A stretch of 64,000 nucleotides of DNA, taken from assembly GCF_013375535.1 (NCBI RefSeq), contig NZ_JABXJG010000001.1, positions 1,984,001 to 2,048,000 on the forward strand, given 5' to 3'. The translations under genes and the position numbers were made by a program. Shown one piece after another: positions 36,098-45,732 of this stretch. Within the stretch, counting starts at the first letter, position 1; every line of letters starts with the position of its first letter. The notes beneath the pieces are model-generated. The model did no database searches. It was given only the letters and a program-made list of their open reading frames with translations, and was not told the origin of the DNA. Origin of the DNA: Sphingobium sp. 15-1. Its GTDB lineage: Bacteria > Pseudomonadota > Alphaproteobacteria > Sphingomonadales > Sphingomonadaceae.

Positions 36098-36466
36098 TCA
36101 ATCCTCGCTGCGCACGTCGCGGCGCTCGGCAATGCGAGCGCGCTTGCCGGTGCGGCCACGCAGATAATAGAGCTTCGCGCGACGCACCACGCCCTTGCGG
36201 ACGACGGTGATCGAATCGATGTTCGGGGAATAAAGCGGGAAGACGCGCTCCACACCTTCACCGAAGCTGATCTTGCGCACGGTGAAGTTGCTGCCCATGC
36301 CCTTGTTCGAGCGGGCGATGCAGACGCCTTCATAATTCTGGACGCGGCTGCGCTCACCTTCGATGACCTTCACACCGACGCGCAGCGTATCGCCGGGGCG
36401 GAATTCCGGAATATCCTTGGCGAGGGCCGCGATATTCTCGGCCTCGATCTGCTGGATCAAGTTCAT
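36098..36466 (-). CDS. rplS: 50S ribosomal protein L19
   Basis: 122 residues. [20 protein letters not shown], the [13 protein letters not shown] core, [20 protein letters not shown] and [20 protein letters not shown] match L19 over its whole length. L19 lies at the 30S-50S interface. Its ATG overlaps the trmD stop (ATGA). Last gene of the ffh-rpsP-rimM-trmD-rplS operon, followed by a terminator. Confidence 0.97.
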   Translation of the reverse strand: MNLIQQIEAENIAALAKDIPEFRPGDTLRVGVKVIEGERSRVQNYEGVCIARSNKGMGSNFTVRKISFGEGVERVFPLYSPNIDSITVVRKGVVRRAKLYYLRGRTGKRARIAERRDVRSED

Positions 36467-37209
36467 GACTTCAAGTCCTGTTTTTCGCGTTGCGCACCAG
36501 AGGGCGACTGGTCCCGAACGCCGATATGGCGTTCCCAAAGGTCCGGCCGCCTTAGCCGTGTGTCATCCTCCGCCCTTTGTTTCCGCCAGGCGGCGATCTT
36601 CGCATGATCCCCCGATCGCAACACTTCGGGGATCGTACGCCCTTCCCATATAACGGGTCGGGTATAGTGGGGATATTCGAGAAGGCCGCTTTCGAAGCTC
36701 TCCTCATCCCCACTGGAAGCGGCGCCCATTACCCCAGGAAGCAGGCGGATGCAAGCATCCAGCAGCATCAAAGCGCCCATTTCTCCGCCGGAAAGGATGA
36801 TGTCGCCCATGCTGATCTGCTCGACCGGGCGAGCCTCGAAAATCCGCTCGTCGAAACCCTCGAACCGGCCGCAGAGGATGGTGGCTCCGGGACCGGCGGC
36901 AAGCTGGCGAATGCGCCCCTGCGTGACCGGCGCGCCACGCGGCGTCATGGCGATGACGGGCAGGTCGGGAGCCTTTTCCAGCGCATGATCGATGGCTTTG
37001 GCCAGGATGTCCGCGCGCAGCACCATGCCCGCGCCGCCGCCCGCTGGCGTGTCATCCACCGTGCGATGCTTGTCCGCGGCGAAGTCGCGGATGTGGATGG
37101 GATCGCAGGCCCATTTCCCCTCCGCCAGCGCCCGCCCGGCGAGCGACACGCCCAGCGGCCCCGGAAACATCTCCGGATAGAGCGTCAATATCTGCGCCTG
37201 AAAGCTCAC
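36463..37209 (-). CDS. trmD: tRNA (guanine37-N1)-methyltransferase
   Basis: 248 residues, SPOUT knot enzyme forming m1G37 and preventing frameshifting. Motifs: [44 protein letters not shown], the SAM loop [20 protein letters not shown] and the interdomain-linker/C-terminal [16 protein letters not shown]. Start is the GTG at 37209, overlapping the upstream stop by 4 bp; the extra upstream residues of a longer frame are not conserved. Confidence 0.96.
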   Translation of the reverse strand: MSFQAQILTLYPEMFPGPLGVSLAGRALAEGKWACDPIHIRDFAADKHRTVDDTPAGGGAGMVLRADILAKAIDHALEKAPDLPVIAMTPRGAPVTQGRIRQLAAGPGATILCGRFEGFDERIFEARPVEQISMGDIILSGGEMGALMLLDACIRLLPGVMGAASSGDEESFESGLLEYPHYTRPVIWEGRTIPEVLRSGDHAKIAAWRKQRAEDDTRLRRPDLWERHIGVRDQSPSGAQREKQDLKS

Positions 37210-37478
37210 GTCTTGCGCGCCTTGAGCCACGCCCCCGCCATGCCGCCCAGCAGCGACGCAGCGCCGCCCAGCATCAGCGCAATGCCGATGGCGCGCAGCA
37301 GGTCTGCGAAGGGCCGGTCAGGCTGCATCAGCGCGGGCAGCAGGAACAGCATCGGGATGGGAATGACCAGCGCCATGGCCGCAGCGATCTTGAGCGCCCG
37401 CGACCAGGACATGGTGAAGAGCCGCCAACCAGCGGCGACCATCAGAAGCAGATAGAGAGCGGCAAGAAGTTTCGGCAT
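37206..37478 (-). CDS. Small membrane protein of unknown function in trmD operon
   Basis: 90 residues with three hydrophobic segments ([55 protein letters not shown]) and a basic C-terminus LKARKT. I do not recognise a named family. It sits between rimM and trmD with a 4-bp overlap into trmD, so it is translated with the ribosome-biogenesis operon, though a function in that process is not implied. A palindromic repeat lies just upstream. Confidence 0.75.
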   Translation of the reverse strand: MPKLLAALYLLLMVAAGWRLFTMSWSRALKIAAAMALVIPIPMLFLLPALMQPDRPFADLLRAIGIALMLGGAASLLGGMAGAWLKARKT

Positions 37479-37515
37479 GGTTCGCGCCCTCGTAATGCCT
37501 CTGATTAATTCACAA

Positions 37516-37583
37516 CGTGCTCCTGCGAAGGCAGGAGCCCAGTTCAGACGGCGGGACTGGGCTCCTGCCTTCGCAGGAGCACG
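37516..37583. repeat. Palindromic intergenic repeat, GTGCTCCTGCGAAGG family (short copy)
   Basis: Both arms intact but the spacer is reduced to about 10 bp (TTCAGACGGCGGGAC). It separates rimM from the downstream membrane-protein gene within the operon, where a long hairpin in the transcript could affect expression. Confidence 0.9.
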
Positions 37584-37611
37584 GCAGTTCTATTATCCAG
37601 CGAGCGAAAAC

Positions 37612-38091
37612 TCAGGCCGCGAAAGCAGCCTCTATAACCGCCCGCTCATCCGCGATCGTCACCGCATGCATCGGCGCCATGAAGCGCTTGCCGTTGGGCC
37701 GCTCGACCTCGATGATGTCGCCCGCGCCGAAATTCTCGACCGCGACGATATTCCCCAATCCTTCGCCATCGCTGGAGAAACAGGGCAGATCGATCAGATC
37801 GGCATGATAATATTCGCCCTCGCCCAAGGCAGGCAAAGCCGAACGCGGCACGGTCAGTTCCGTGCCGCGCAGCCCTTCCGCCGCAGTGCGATCACCGACC
37901 TCGGCAAAGCGCGCCACCGCGCCATTGGGACCAGGACGCACCGACTTCAACGTCAGCGTGCGCCCCGCCGCATCGAAGCTGCCATAGGATTTGAGCGTCT
38001 CCGCCCCCTCCCCGAACAGCTTCAGACGGACTTCGCCCGCCACCCCATGCGCACCGATGATGACGGCGAGAGTGACGGGCTTGTCGGTCAA
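37612..38091 (-). CDS. rimM: 16S rRNA processing protein RimM
   Basis: 159 residues. N-terminal RimM barrel (VTLAVIIGAHGVAGEVRLKL, LTLKSVRPGPNGAVARF) and C-terminal PRC-barrel (YYHADLIDLPCFSSDGEGLG, IIEVERPNGKRFMAPMHAV). It binds S19 and assists 30S head maturation. Located between rpsP (5 bp upstream) and the small membrane protein gene. Confidence 0.95.
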   Translation of the reverse strand: MTDKPVTLAVIIGAHGVAGEVRLKLFGEGAETLKSYGSFDAAGRTLTLKSVRPGPNGAVARFAEVGDRTAAEGLRGTELTVPRSALPALGEGEYYHADLIDLPCFSSDGEGLGNIVAVENFGAGDIIEVERPNGKRFMAPMHAVTIADERAVIEAAFAA

Positions 38092-38096
38092 GTCGA

Positions 38097-38564
38097 TCAG
38101 CCTTCGGTCTGCTCGGCGGCAGCTTCTTCAACCGGAGCGGCTTCTTCAGCAGCCGGAGCTTCCACGGCCGGAGCGGCAGCGGCTTCGGCGGCGGCAACCT
38201 TGGCGGCTTCGGCAGCTTCAGCGGCTTCCGCAGCCTTGGCGGCGCGGTCTTCGGCGCGATCCTTGGCCTTCTGACCCGGCTCAGCCTTCTTCGGGTTGTT
38301 GCGGACAGCGCGTTCCTTCACGCCGGCGGCGTCGAGGAAGCGGGCCACGCGGTCGGTCGGCTGGGCGCCGGCGGCAACCCAATGCTTCGCGCGCTCGACG
38401 TCGATCACGACGCGCTTCTCGTCGCCCTTGGGCAGGACGGGGTTGTAGCTGCCGATGCGCTCGATGAACTTGCCGTCACGCGGAGCGCGGCTGTCGGCCA
38501 CGACGATGCGGTAATAGGGGCGCTTCTTGGAACCGCCGCGCGAAAGACGGATGGACGTTGCCAT
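38097..38564 (-). CDS. rpsP: 30S ribosomal protein S16 with extended C-terminal tail
   Basis: 155 residues. The conserved S16 core is residues 1-85 ([56 protein letters not shown]). The rest is a low-complexity Lys/Asp then Ala/Glu/Pro tail of roughly 65 residues. S16 is about 80-90 residues in E. coli; long acidic tails occur in alphaproteobacteria. Second gene of the operon after ffh. Confidence 0.96.
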   Translation of the reverse strand: MATSIRLSRGGSKKRPYYRIVVADSRAPRDGKFIERIGSYNPVLPKGDEKRVVIDVERAKHWVAAGAQPTDRVARFLDAAGVKERAVRNNPKKAEPGQKAKDRAEDRAAKAAEAAEAAEAAKVAAAEAAAAPAVEAPAAEEAAPVEEAAAEQTEG

Positions 38565-38606
38565 GGAAATTGACCTTTCTACTCTAAACCAAAATGTTGA
38601 ATTTGC

Positions 38607-40055
38607 TTATTTCTTCAGGAAATTCTGAAAGCCGGGCGGCAGGTTCGGCATATTGCCGCCCAATCCCGGCAGACCCTGCGGAGGCGCGCCGCCACCGCCG
38701 AGCATCCCATCGAGCCCACCACCGGTGAACATCTTGGCCAGCCCCTTCAGGCCGCCCATCTTGCGGATCTTCTTCATCGCCGTTTCCATTTCCTGATGCA
38801 TTTTCAGGAGACGGTTCACTTCCTGCACCGTGGTGCCGCTGCCCTTGGCGATGCGAATCTTGCGCTTGGCGTTGATGAGGGCGGGCTTTTCCCGCTCCTT
38901 GGGCGTCATGGAGCCGATCATCGCGTCGAGATGGATCAGCGTCTTGTCGTTGGCGCCGCTGTTCGCCATCGCCGCCTGCGCCTTTTTCAGCCCCGGCAGC
39001 ATCCCCGCCAGCGCGCCAAGACCACCCATGCGGCGCATTTGACCCAACTGGGCGCGCAGATCGTTCATGTCGAACTGACCCTTGGCCATTTTCTTGGCGA
39101 GCTTTTCCGCTTCCTCGGCGTCGACCGCCTCGGCAGCCTTTTCGACCAGCGAGACGACATCGCCCATGCCCAGGATACGCTGCGCCACACGCGCCGGGTG
39201 GAACTGCTCGATCGCATCCAGCTTCTCGCCGGTACCCGCGAACTTGATCGGACGGCCCGTCACAGCACGCATCGACAGCGCCGCACCGCCACGGGCATCG
39301 CCGTCCATCCGGGTCAGCACCACGCCCGTCAGCGGCACCTGCGCGGTAAAGCTGGTCGCGACATTCACCGCGTCCTGACCGGTCAGCGAGTCGACCACCA
39401 GCAGGATTTCCGCCGGGTTGGAGACTTCGGCCACCGCCTTCATCTCGTCCATCAACGCTTGGTCGACGTGCAGACGGCCGGCGGTGTCCAGCATCACCAC
39501 ATCGAAGCCTTGCAGCTTCGCCGCTTGCAACGCCCGCTTGGCGATGTCGACCGGCTGCTGGCCCGGCACGATGGGCAGGGTCGCCACATCGGTCTGCGTG
39601 CCCAGCACCGCCAACTGTTCCTGCGCGGCGGGGCGCTGGACGTCGAGCGACGCCATCAGCACCTTCTTGCGCTCTTTTTCCTTGAGCCGCTTGGCGATCT
39701 TGGCCGTAGAGGTGGTCTTGCCCGACCCCTGCAAACCGACCATCATGATGACGGCGGGCGGGGTCACATCGATCAGCAGCTCGGAGGTTTCGGCGCCCAG
39801 CGTTTCGGTGAGCGTGTCCGAGACGATCTTGACGACCATCTGGCCCGGCGTGACCGAGCGCAGCACATCGCTGCCGACAGCCCGCTCCGTCGCCTGTTCG
39901 ACGAACTGGCGGACGACGGGCAGGGCGACATCGGCCTCGAGCAGCGCGATTCGCACCTCGCGCATCGCGGCGCGGACATCGTCCTCCGTCAGCGCACCGC
40001 GCCCACGCAGCTTGTCGAATACCCCACCGAGACGATCGCTTAGCGAATCGAACAT
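38607..40055 (-). CDS. ffh: Signal recognition particle protein Ffh (SRP54)
   Basis: 482 residues. N domain at the start (MFDSLSDRLGGVFDKLRGRG), G domain with GLQGSGKTTSTAKIAKRLKE, DTAGRLHVDQALMDEM and TRMDGDARGGAALS, then a Met-rich M domain (MRRMGGLGALAGMLPGLKKA, SGTTVQEVNRLLKMHQEME) ending in a Gly/Pro tail. It binds 4.5S RNA and signal sequences. Three start codons lie in a row (GTG-ATG-ATG, 40061-40053); 40055 is best spaced from GAGG. Its receptor gene ftsY is at 44770. Confidence 0.97.
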   Translation of the reverse strand: MFDSLSDRLGGVFDKLRGRGALTEDDVRAAMREVRIALLEADVALPVVRQFVEQATERAVGSDVLRSVTPGQMVVKIVSDTLTETLGAETSELLIDVTPPAVIMMVGLQGSGKTTSTAKIAKRLKEKERKKVLMASLDVQRPAAQEQLAVLGTQTDVATLPIVPGQQPVDIAKRALQAAKLQGFDVVMLDTAGRLHVDQALMDEMKAVAEVSNPAEILLVVDSLTGQDAVNVATSFTAQVPLTGVVLTRMDGDARGGAALSMRAVTGRPIKFAGTGEKLDAIEQFHPARVAQRILGMGDVVSLVEKAAEAVDAEEAEKLAKKMAKGQFDMNDLRAQLGQMRRMGGLGALAGMLPGLKKAQAAMANSGANDKTLIHLDAMIGSMTPKEREKPALINAKRKIRIAKGSGTTVQEVNRLLKMHQEMETAMKKIRKMGGLKGLAKMFTGGGLDGMLGGGGAPPQGLPGLGGNMPNLPPGFQNFLKK

Positions 40056-40215
40056 CATCACCTCATTTGGGCCGAAAAGCCCGGAAAACTGCGCCTACCC
40101 CGCCAAACGACAAAATCGCCGGCGGGCGAATCCTCGCCGGCCAGCGTCCATCCGAAGCTCCTCTTGAGCGCCATGGATCTGTCAGGGTATCAGGCAGCGG
40201 ACCGCCCGATTGCAG

Positions 40216-40242
40216 GGGCGCCCTTAACGCAAGCGGGCGCCC
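40216..40242 (-). terminator. Hairpin downstream of 40257-40991
   Basis: GGGCGCCC occurs twice (40216-40223 and 40235-40242) and is self-complementary, forming an 8-bp stem with an 11-nt loop. It lacks a strong T-run, so terminator status is tentative. Confidence 0.45.
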
Positions 40243-40256
40243 GACGCAACCGAAAC

Positions 40257-40991
40257 TCAGGCCGCCAAAGCCGAAGCGAGCCAGAGGAAGGGCGGCGTCG
40301 CGGCCAGCACCGGCACGGCCAGCCCTTCGACCGCGATCACCGCCGCGCCGACTCCATAGGCCGGATGCACCCGCCCGCGCGAGGCGAGATCATGCGCGAT
40401 CCCCACCGCCACGAACAGCAACTGCCCACCCAACACCGCAAGCCCGCCCCAGGGCCCCAGCAGCGGCATCGGCAGGATGCGCCCCAGGGCAGGCCCGATG
40501 ATCGCAATCATGGCGCAGAGCATCAGCCGCCGATGCCACTCGGTCCGGCGCCGCAACCGGATCGCGCCGGTCAGCAGCGTGACGAAGGCGATCAGCTCCA
40601 GCGCGCTCAACGCCAGGAAGATCGGCGGCGTGAAGAAAGGCGGCACGCGGTCGAGAACCACCGCCATGCTCACGGTGACGATGCCCAGCGGCACCATCGC
40701 CGCCGCCAACCCCACCGCCGCCCATCCCATGCGCCGGTGCAGGGTCATCGAGCCGCGATGGACGAAGGCATTCTGCATCACGAACAGCAGCGTCCAGCTC
40801 ACGAACACCGCGCCATGGACATGCACCCAATAGGGCACGCGGCCGACATCCACCAACCCGCGCAACGCGAAGGAGCCGAAGCCGCCAATCACCGTCGCCG
40901 CGATGGCGACCGACATTCCCAGATAAAAGCCGTTATTCCGGACCCCAATATTCCGGACCGAATCCAGAACGGTCGACGCAGCAGCATCCAT
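40257..40991 (-). CDS. Polytopic membrane protein of unknown function
   Basis: 244 residues with about seven TM helices. Conserved-looking His are WVHVHGAVFVSW, VHRGSMTLHRRMGW and RTEWHRRLMLCA, a spacing reminiscent of heme- or metal-binding membrane proteins (DUF2306/cytochrome-like). I do not assign a family. Start at 40991 (MDAAASTVLDSV); an extended frame to 41354 would run across the opposite permease start. Divergent from the APC permease. Confidence 0.8.
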   Translation of the reverse strand: MDAAASTVLDSVRNIGVRNNGFYLGMSVAIAATVIGGFGSFALRGLVDVGRVPYWVHVHGAVFVSWTLLFVMQNAFVHRGSMTLHRRMGWAAVGLAAAMVPLGIVTVSMAVVLDRVPPFFTPPIFLALSALELIAFVTLLTGAIRLRRRTEWHRRLMLCAMIAIIGPALGRILPMPLLGPWGGLAVLGGQLLFVAVGIAHDLASRGRVHPAYGVGAAVIAVEGLAVPVLAATPPFLWLASALAA

Positions 40992-41163
40992 GGGACGCCC
41001 CCTCCCTGCAGAAGATGAAAGCCATCGCGACCTTTGTTTGCGTCCCTCTAACAGAATATCAGGGGAGTCGCGAGGGGCAGCGGCCTGTTGCCTTACATAT
41101 GTACAAATTCCTCTTGCCAGCCGCGCCCGCGACGGCAAGACACCCGGAAAAGGGGAGAAAGAT

Positions 41164-42564
41164 ATGAGCTGGACGCGCCGCAAGCCGATGGAGGCGATGA
41201 TGCCCGCCCATGAAGGGCACAGGCTGGCCCGCACCTTGTCCTGGCCGCATCTGCTGGCGCTGGGCGTGGGGGCGATTGTCGGGACCGGCATCCTGACCCT
41301 GATCGGCGTCGGCGCGGACCGGGCGGGGCCGGCGGTGCTGCTGTCCTTCGCCATTGCGGGCGCGATCTGCGCCTGCGCGGCGCTGGCCTATGCGGAACTT
41401 TCCACCATGATGCCCGCCGCCGGGAGCGCGTACAGCTACAGCTATGTCGTGCTGGGCGAAGGCATCGCCTGGATCGTCGGGTGGAGCCTGATCCTGGAAT
41501 ATTCGCTGGTGGTGTCGACCGTGGCGGTGGGCTGGTCGGGCTATGCCGCGCCTTTGCTGACCTCGATGGGCTTTCCGGAATTGCTCACCAAAGGACCGGA
41601 ACTGGGCGGCCTCGTCAACCTGCCAGCCATCTTCATCATCGCCGTGGTGGCCGGGCTGCTGATGCTCGGCACCCATGAAAGCGCCCGGCTGAACTCGCTG
41701 CTCGTCCTCATCAAGATCGCGACCTTGAGCCTGTTCGTCGCCATCGCCCTGCCTGCCTTCGACGCGCAGAACCTCCATCCCTTCATGCCCTTCGGCTTCG
41801 CCAAGTCGATGGGTCCGGACGGGGTGGAGCGCGGCGTCATGGCGGCGGCGGCGATCATCTTCTTCGCATTCTACGGCTTCGACGCCATCTCCACCGCGGC
41901 GGAGGAAGCAAAGAACCCGGACCGCGACCTCGCCATCGGCATCGTCGGATCGCTGATCGTCTGCACCTTGATCTATGTGCTGGTCGCGGCGGCGGCCATC
42001 GGCGCCATGCCTTTCACCCGCTTTGCCGACAGTCCTGAACCGCTGGCGCTGATCCTGCGCGAAATGGGCCAGGGTCAGGTGGCGCGAATCGTCGCCATCG
42101 CGGCGGTGATCGCGCTGCCGACGGTGCTGCTGGGCTTCCTCTATGGGCAGAGCCGCATCTTCCTCGTCATGGCCCGCGACGGTTTCCTGCCGCAGCGGCT
42201 GGCGCAAATCTCGAAGCGCGGCACGCCCGCCCGGATCACCGCCGTCACCGCCGTGCTGGTCGCGATCATCGCGGGCGTGCTGCCCATCGACGAGATCGCC
42301 GCGCTCGCCAATGCGGGGACGCTGATCGCCTTCACCGCCGTGGGCGCCTGCCTGCTGATCCTGCGGCGGCGCAGCCCCGACATGAAACGCCCCTTCCGCA
42401 CCCCGGCCGGATGGCTGGTCGGGCTGGGCGCGATCGGCGGCTGCGCCTATCTGTTCATCAGCCTGCCGATGAAGACTATCCTCGCCTGCCTGATCTGGAA
42501 CGCCATCGGTCTGGCCGTCTATTTCCTCTATGGACGCAAGCGCGCATCGCTCAGCGCGGCATAG
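41164..42564 (+). CDS. APC-superfamily amino acid permease
   Basis: 466 residues, 12 TM helices. The first helix reads GVGAIVGTGILTLIGVGADR (the APC glycine-rich TM1 break), followed by AALAYAELSTMMPAAGSAYS and FFAFYGFDAISTAAEEAKNP, all typical of the cationic amino acid transporter (CAT/YfnA) subgroup. Start at 41164 after GGGGAGAAAG. Substrate not resolved. Upstream neighbour is divergent; dapF follows 41 bp downstream on the same strand. Confidence 0.92.
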   Translation: MSWTRRKPMEAMMPAHEGHRLARTLSWPHLLALGVGAIVGTGILTLIGVGADRAGPAVLLSFAIAGAICACAALAYAELSTMMPAAGSAYSYSYVVLGEGIAWIVGWSLILEYSLVVSTVAVGWSGYAAPLLTSMGFPELLTKGPELGGLVNLPAIFIIAVVAGLLMLGTHESARLNSLLVLIKIATLSLFVAIALPAFDAQNLHPFMPFGFAKSMGPDGVERGVMAAAAIIFFAFYGFDAISTAAEEAKNPDRDLAIGIVGSLIVCTLIYVLVAAAAIGAMPFTRFADSPEPLALILREMGQGQVARIVAIAAVIALPTVLLGFLYGQSRIFLVMARDGFLPQRLAQISKRGTPARITAVTAVLVAIIAGVLPIDEIAALANAGTLIAFTAVGACLLILRRRSPDMKRPFRTPAGWLVGLGAIGGCAYLFISLPMKTILACLIWNAIGLAVYFLYGRKRASLSAA

Positions 42565-42605
42565 GCTGGTCTTTTCGCCTCACAAGCCTTACATGCGCGC
42601 CCACT

Positions 42606-43406
42606 ATGGGCCGTTTTTCGAAGATGCATGGGCTGGGCAACGATTTTGTCGTGATCGACGCGCGGGAAGCCGCGCTCGACATGACGGCGGCGCGCGCGCA
42701 GGCCATTGCCGACCGTCATGCCGGGATCGGCTGCGACCAGCTCATCCTGATCGGCAACAGCACGCGCGCCGACGTGTCGATGCGCATCTTCAACAGCGAC
42801 GGCGGCGAAGTGGAGGCCTGCGGCAACGCGACCCGCTGCGTGCCCCTGTTCGTCGGGCGCGACGTGCTGATCGAGACCAAGGCCGGGCTGCTGGACGCAA
42901 AGAGCGTCGACGGCGGCGCGAGCGTCGACATGGGCGAGCCCCGGCTGGAGTGGGACGCGATCCCCCTCTCCTACGCCATGGACACGCTGACCATGCCGGT
43001 AAGCTGGGAGGAGCTGCCCGCTCCGGTCGCGGTCAATGTCGGCAATCCGCACGTGATCTTCTTCTGCGACGATCTGGACGCGGTGGACATCGAGCGGCTG
43101 GGGCCGATGATCGAGACGGACCCGCTGTTCCCGGCCCGCGTGAACGTGAATTTCGCGCAAGTCGTAGGCGAGAATCACATCCGCCTGATCGTCTGGGAGC
43201 GCGGCGCGGGCCTGACGCGGGCCTGCGGCACCGGCGCCTGCGCGACAGCGGTGGCGGCGGTGCGGCGCAAGCTGGCGAGCGGGCCGACCCGCGTCACCTT
43301 GCCCGGCGGCGATCTGCTGATCGACTGGGCGCCGGGCGGGCACATCCTGATGACCGGCCCTGCCACCCATGTCTTCGATGGCGAGGCTGACTGGGCGCGC
43401 TTCTGA
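42606..43406 (+). CDS. dapF: Diaminopimelate epimerase
   Basis: 266 residues. It converts LL- to meso-diaminopimelate for lysine and peptidoglycan. The two catalytic Cys are C72 in GGEVEACGNATRC and C207 in GLTRACGTGACA. Other motifs: FSKMHGLGNDFVVIDA at the N-terminus and NVGNPHVIFFC. Start at 42606 (MGRFSKMHG). Its TGA overlaps the ATG of mtaB by one base, so dapF-mtaB are coupled. Confidence 0.96.
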   Translation: MGRFSKMHGLGNDFVVIDAREAALDMTAARAQAIADRHAGIGCDQLILIGNSTRADVSMRIFNSDGGEVEACGNATRCVPLFVGRDVLIETKAGLLDAKSVDGGASVDMGEPRLEWDAIPLSYAMDTLTMPVSWEELPAPVAVNVGNPHVIFFCDDLDAVDIERLGPMIETDPLFPARVNVNFAQVVGENHIRLIVWERGAGLTRACGTGACATAVAAVRRKLASGPTRVTLPGGDLLIDWAPGGHILMTGPATHVFDGEADWARF

Positions 43407-44662
43407 TGAGCGGGCCGCAGATCATCACGCTCGGCTGCCGCCTCAATATCGCGGAAAGCGAGGCGATCCGCGAAATGGCGGGCGGGCAGGATGACCTGAT
43501 CGTCGTCAACAGTTGCGCCGTGACGGGCGAAGCAGTCCGCCAGACCCGCCAGGCCATCCGCCGCGCCCGCCGGGACCGACCCGATGCGCGCATCATGGTG
43601 ACGGGTTGCGCCGCCCAGACGGAGCCGGAGACCTTCGCCGCCATGGCCGAAGTCGACGCGGTGATCGGCAATCGCGAGAAGATGGACCCGGCTCACTACA
43701 TCCCGTTCGTTTCGAGCGAAGTGAATGCCCCGGTCAAAGTCTCCGACATCATGTCCGTCCGCGAGACCGCGCCCCATATGGCGAGCGCCTTTGCCGAACA
43801 TGCCCGCGCCTTCCTGGAGGTGCAGAATGGCTGCGACCATCGCTGCACCTTCTGCATCATCCCCTATGGCCGGGGGAACAGCCGCTCGGTCCCGGCCGGC
43901 GCCGTCATCGACAAGGCCAGGGAACTGGTCGACGCGGGCTATCAGGAAATCGTCCTGACCGGCGTGGACGTCACCAGCTACGGCCCCGACCTGCCCGGCG
44001 CGCCCTCGCTCGGCCTGCTGATCGAGCGCATCCTGAAGGGCGTGCCCGGCCTCCCCCGGCTGCGCCTCTCCTCGCTCGACAGCGTGGAGATCGATGAGCG
44101 CCTGTTCGACCTCATCGCCCATGAGCCGCGCATGATGCCGCACCTGCACCTTTCGCTTCAGGCGGGCGACGACATGATCCTCAAGCGCATGAAGCGCCGC
44201 CACAGCCGCAGCGACGCCGTCCGCATCGTGGAACGCCTCAAGGCCGCCCGTCCGGACATCAGCATCGGCGCCGACATCATCGCCGGCTTCCCGACCGAGG
44301 ACGACGCGATGTTCGACAACAGCCTGAGGCTGGTCGAAGAATGCGCCATCGTCCACGGCCATATCTTCCCCTATTCCCCCCGCGCCGGCACCCCCGCCGC
44401 CCGCATACCGCAGGTCGACCGCGCCACCATCAAGGCCCGCGCCGCCCGGCTGCGCGCCGCCTGCGAGGCGCAGCGGGAAAGCTGGCTCCAGAGCCTCATC
44501 GGCTCCCGGCAAGCCGTGCTGGTCGAACGCAACGGGCTTTCCGGCCATGCGGAAAATTTCGCCCCGGTGCGCTTCACCGCGCCGCAATCCCCCTCCTCCA
44601 TCATCCATGCGGCCATCACGGGCCTTGAGAATGGCGCGCTGATCGCGCAAGAGGCGGCGTGA
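43406..44662 (+). CDS. mtaB: tRNA t6A37 methylthiotransferase MtaB
   Basis: 418 residues, radical-SAM methylthiotransferase converting t6A to ms2t6A at position 37 of ANN-decoding tRNAs. The N-terminal UPF0004 domain has GCRLNIAESEAIRE, NSCAVTGEAVRQTR and VTGCAAQTEPE (three Cys for the auxiliary cluster). The radical SAM motif CDHRCTFCIIPYGRG follows, and HLHLSLQAGDDMILKRMKRR is family typical. A C-terminal TRAM-like region ends the protein. Coupled to dapF. Confidence 0.94.
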   Translation: MSGPQIITLGCRLNIAESEAIREMAGGQDDLIVVNSCAVTGEAVRQTRQAIRRARRDRPDARIMVTGCAAQTEPETFAAMAEVDAVIGNREKMDPAHYIPFVSSEVNAPVKVSDIMSVRETAPHMASAFAEHARAFLEVQNGCDHRCTFCIIPYGRGNSRSVPAGAVIDKARELVDAGYQEIVLTGVDVTSYGPDLPGAPSLGLLIERILKGVPGLPRLRLSSLDSVEIDERLFDLIAHEPRMMPHLHLSLQAGDDMILKRMKRRHSRSDAVRIVERLKAARPDISIGADIIAGFPTEDDAMFDNSLRLVEECAIVHGHIFPYSPRAGTPAARIPQVDRATIKARAARLRAACEAQRESWLQSLIGSRQAVLVERNGLSGHAENFAPVRFTAPQSPSSIIHAAITGLENGALIAQEAA

Positions 44663-44671
44663 TAGGGATTT

Positions 44672-44759
44672 GTCATTCCCGCGAAGACGGGAATCCATCT
44701 CCGGCGCAAGCAGTTACGGATAAGGCGGGAGATGGATTCCCGCCCTCGCGGGAATGACG
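44672..44759. repeat. Palindromic intergenic repeat, GTCATTCCCGCGAAGGCGGG family
   Basis: Arms TGTCATTCCCGCGAAGACGG and the complement ending CTCGCGGGAATGACG. It lies between mtaB and ftsY, ending 11 bp before the ftsY ATG. Confidence 0.87.
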
Positions 44760-44769
44760 GTATTGCATA

Positions 44770-45702
44770 ATGGCTGAAACATCCTGGCGCGATCGCCTCT
44801 TCGGCGGCCTCAAGCGCACGTCCGACAAGCTGGGGGAGAATCTCACCGGCCTCTTCGGCAAGGCCGCGCTCGACGAGCAGACCCTGGACGAGATCGAGGA
44901 AGCGCTGATCGTCAGCGACCTTGGCCCCGCCATGTCCGCCCGCGTGCGCGACCGTCTGTCCGAAGGGCGCTACAATCGCGAACTCACCGAAGATTATCTG
45001 CGCGAGATCATCGCGGAGGAGATCGAAAAGACCCTCGCTCCCGTCGCCCGCCCGCTGGAGATCGAGGCGTTCCCCCGCCCGCAGGTCATCCTGGTCATCG
45101 GCGTCAACGGGTCGGGCAAGACCACCACCATCGCCAAGCTCGCCAACCTCTTTCTGGAGCAGGATTATGGCGTGATGCTGGCGGCGGGCGACACGTTCCG
45201 CGCCGCCGCCATCGGCCAGCTCAAGGTCTGGGCGGAGCGGCTGGGCATCCCCATCGTCGCGGGCAAGGAAGGCGGCGACGCGGCGGGCATCGTGTTCGAC
45301 GCGGTGAAGCAGGCGACGGAAACCGGCATCGACGTGCTGATCGTCGACACGGCGGGCCGCCTTCAGAACAAGACCGAACTGATGGACGAGCTGGCGAAGA
45401 TTCGCCGCGTGCTGGGCCGGTTGAACCCGGCGGCGCCGCATGACGTTGTGCTGGTGCTGGATGCCACCACGGGACAGAATGCGTTGAGCCAGATCGAGGT
45501 GTTCAAGGAAGTCGCGCAGGTGACGGGGCTGGTCATGACCAAGTTGGACGGCACCGCGCGCGGCGGCGTGCTGGTCGCGGCGGCGGAGAAATACCGCCTG
45601 CCCATCCATGCTATCGGCGTGGGCGAGAAGATCGAGGATTTGCGGCCGTTCGATCCGGGCGACATGGCGCGGGCGATTGCGGGGACGGCCTATGCGCGGT
45701 GA
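44770..45702 (+). CDS. ftsY: Signal recognition particle receptor FtsY
   Basis: 310 residues, mainly the NG domains; the acidic A domain of E. coli FtsY is absent. N domain: MAETSWRDRLFGGLKRTSDK. GTPase: IGVNGSGKTTTIAKLANLF, GDTFRAAAIGQLKVWAERLG, DTAGRLQNKTELMDELAKI, TKLDGTARGGVLVAAAEKY and GVGEKIEDLRPFDPGDMA. It docks Ffh-ribosome complexes at the membrane. Separated from mtaB by a palindromic repeat and from yciB by another. Confidence 0.96.
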   Translation: MAETSWRDRLFGGLKRTSDKLGENLTGLFGKAALDEQTLDEIEEALIVSDLGPAMSARVRDRLSEGRYNRELTEDYLREIIAEEIEKTLAPVARPLEIEAFPRPQVILVIGVNGSGKTTTIAKLANLFLEQDYGVMLAAGDTFRAAAIGQLKVWAERLGIPIVAGKEGGDAAGIVFDAVKQATETGIDVLIVDTAGRLQNKTELMDELAKIRRVLGRLNPAAPHDVVLVLDATTGQNALSQIEVFKEVAQVTGLVMTKLDGTARGGVLVAAAEKYRLPIHAIGVGEKIEDLRPFDPGDMARAIAGTAYAR

Positions 45703-45732
45703 CTTCGCTTGCCACCCTTCCCATCCCTTTTC

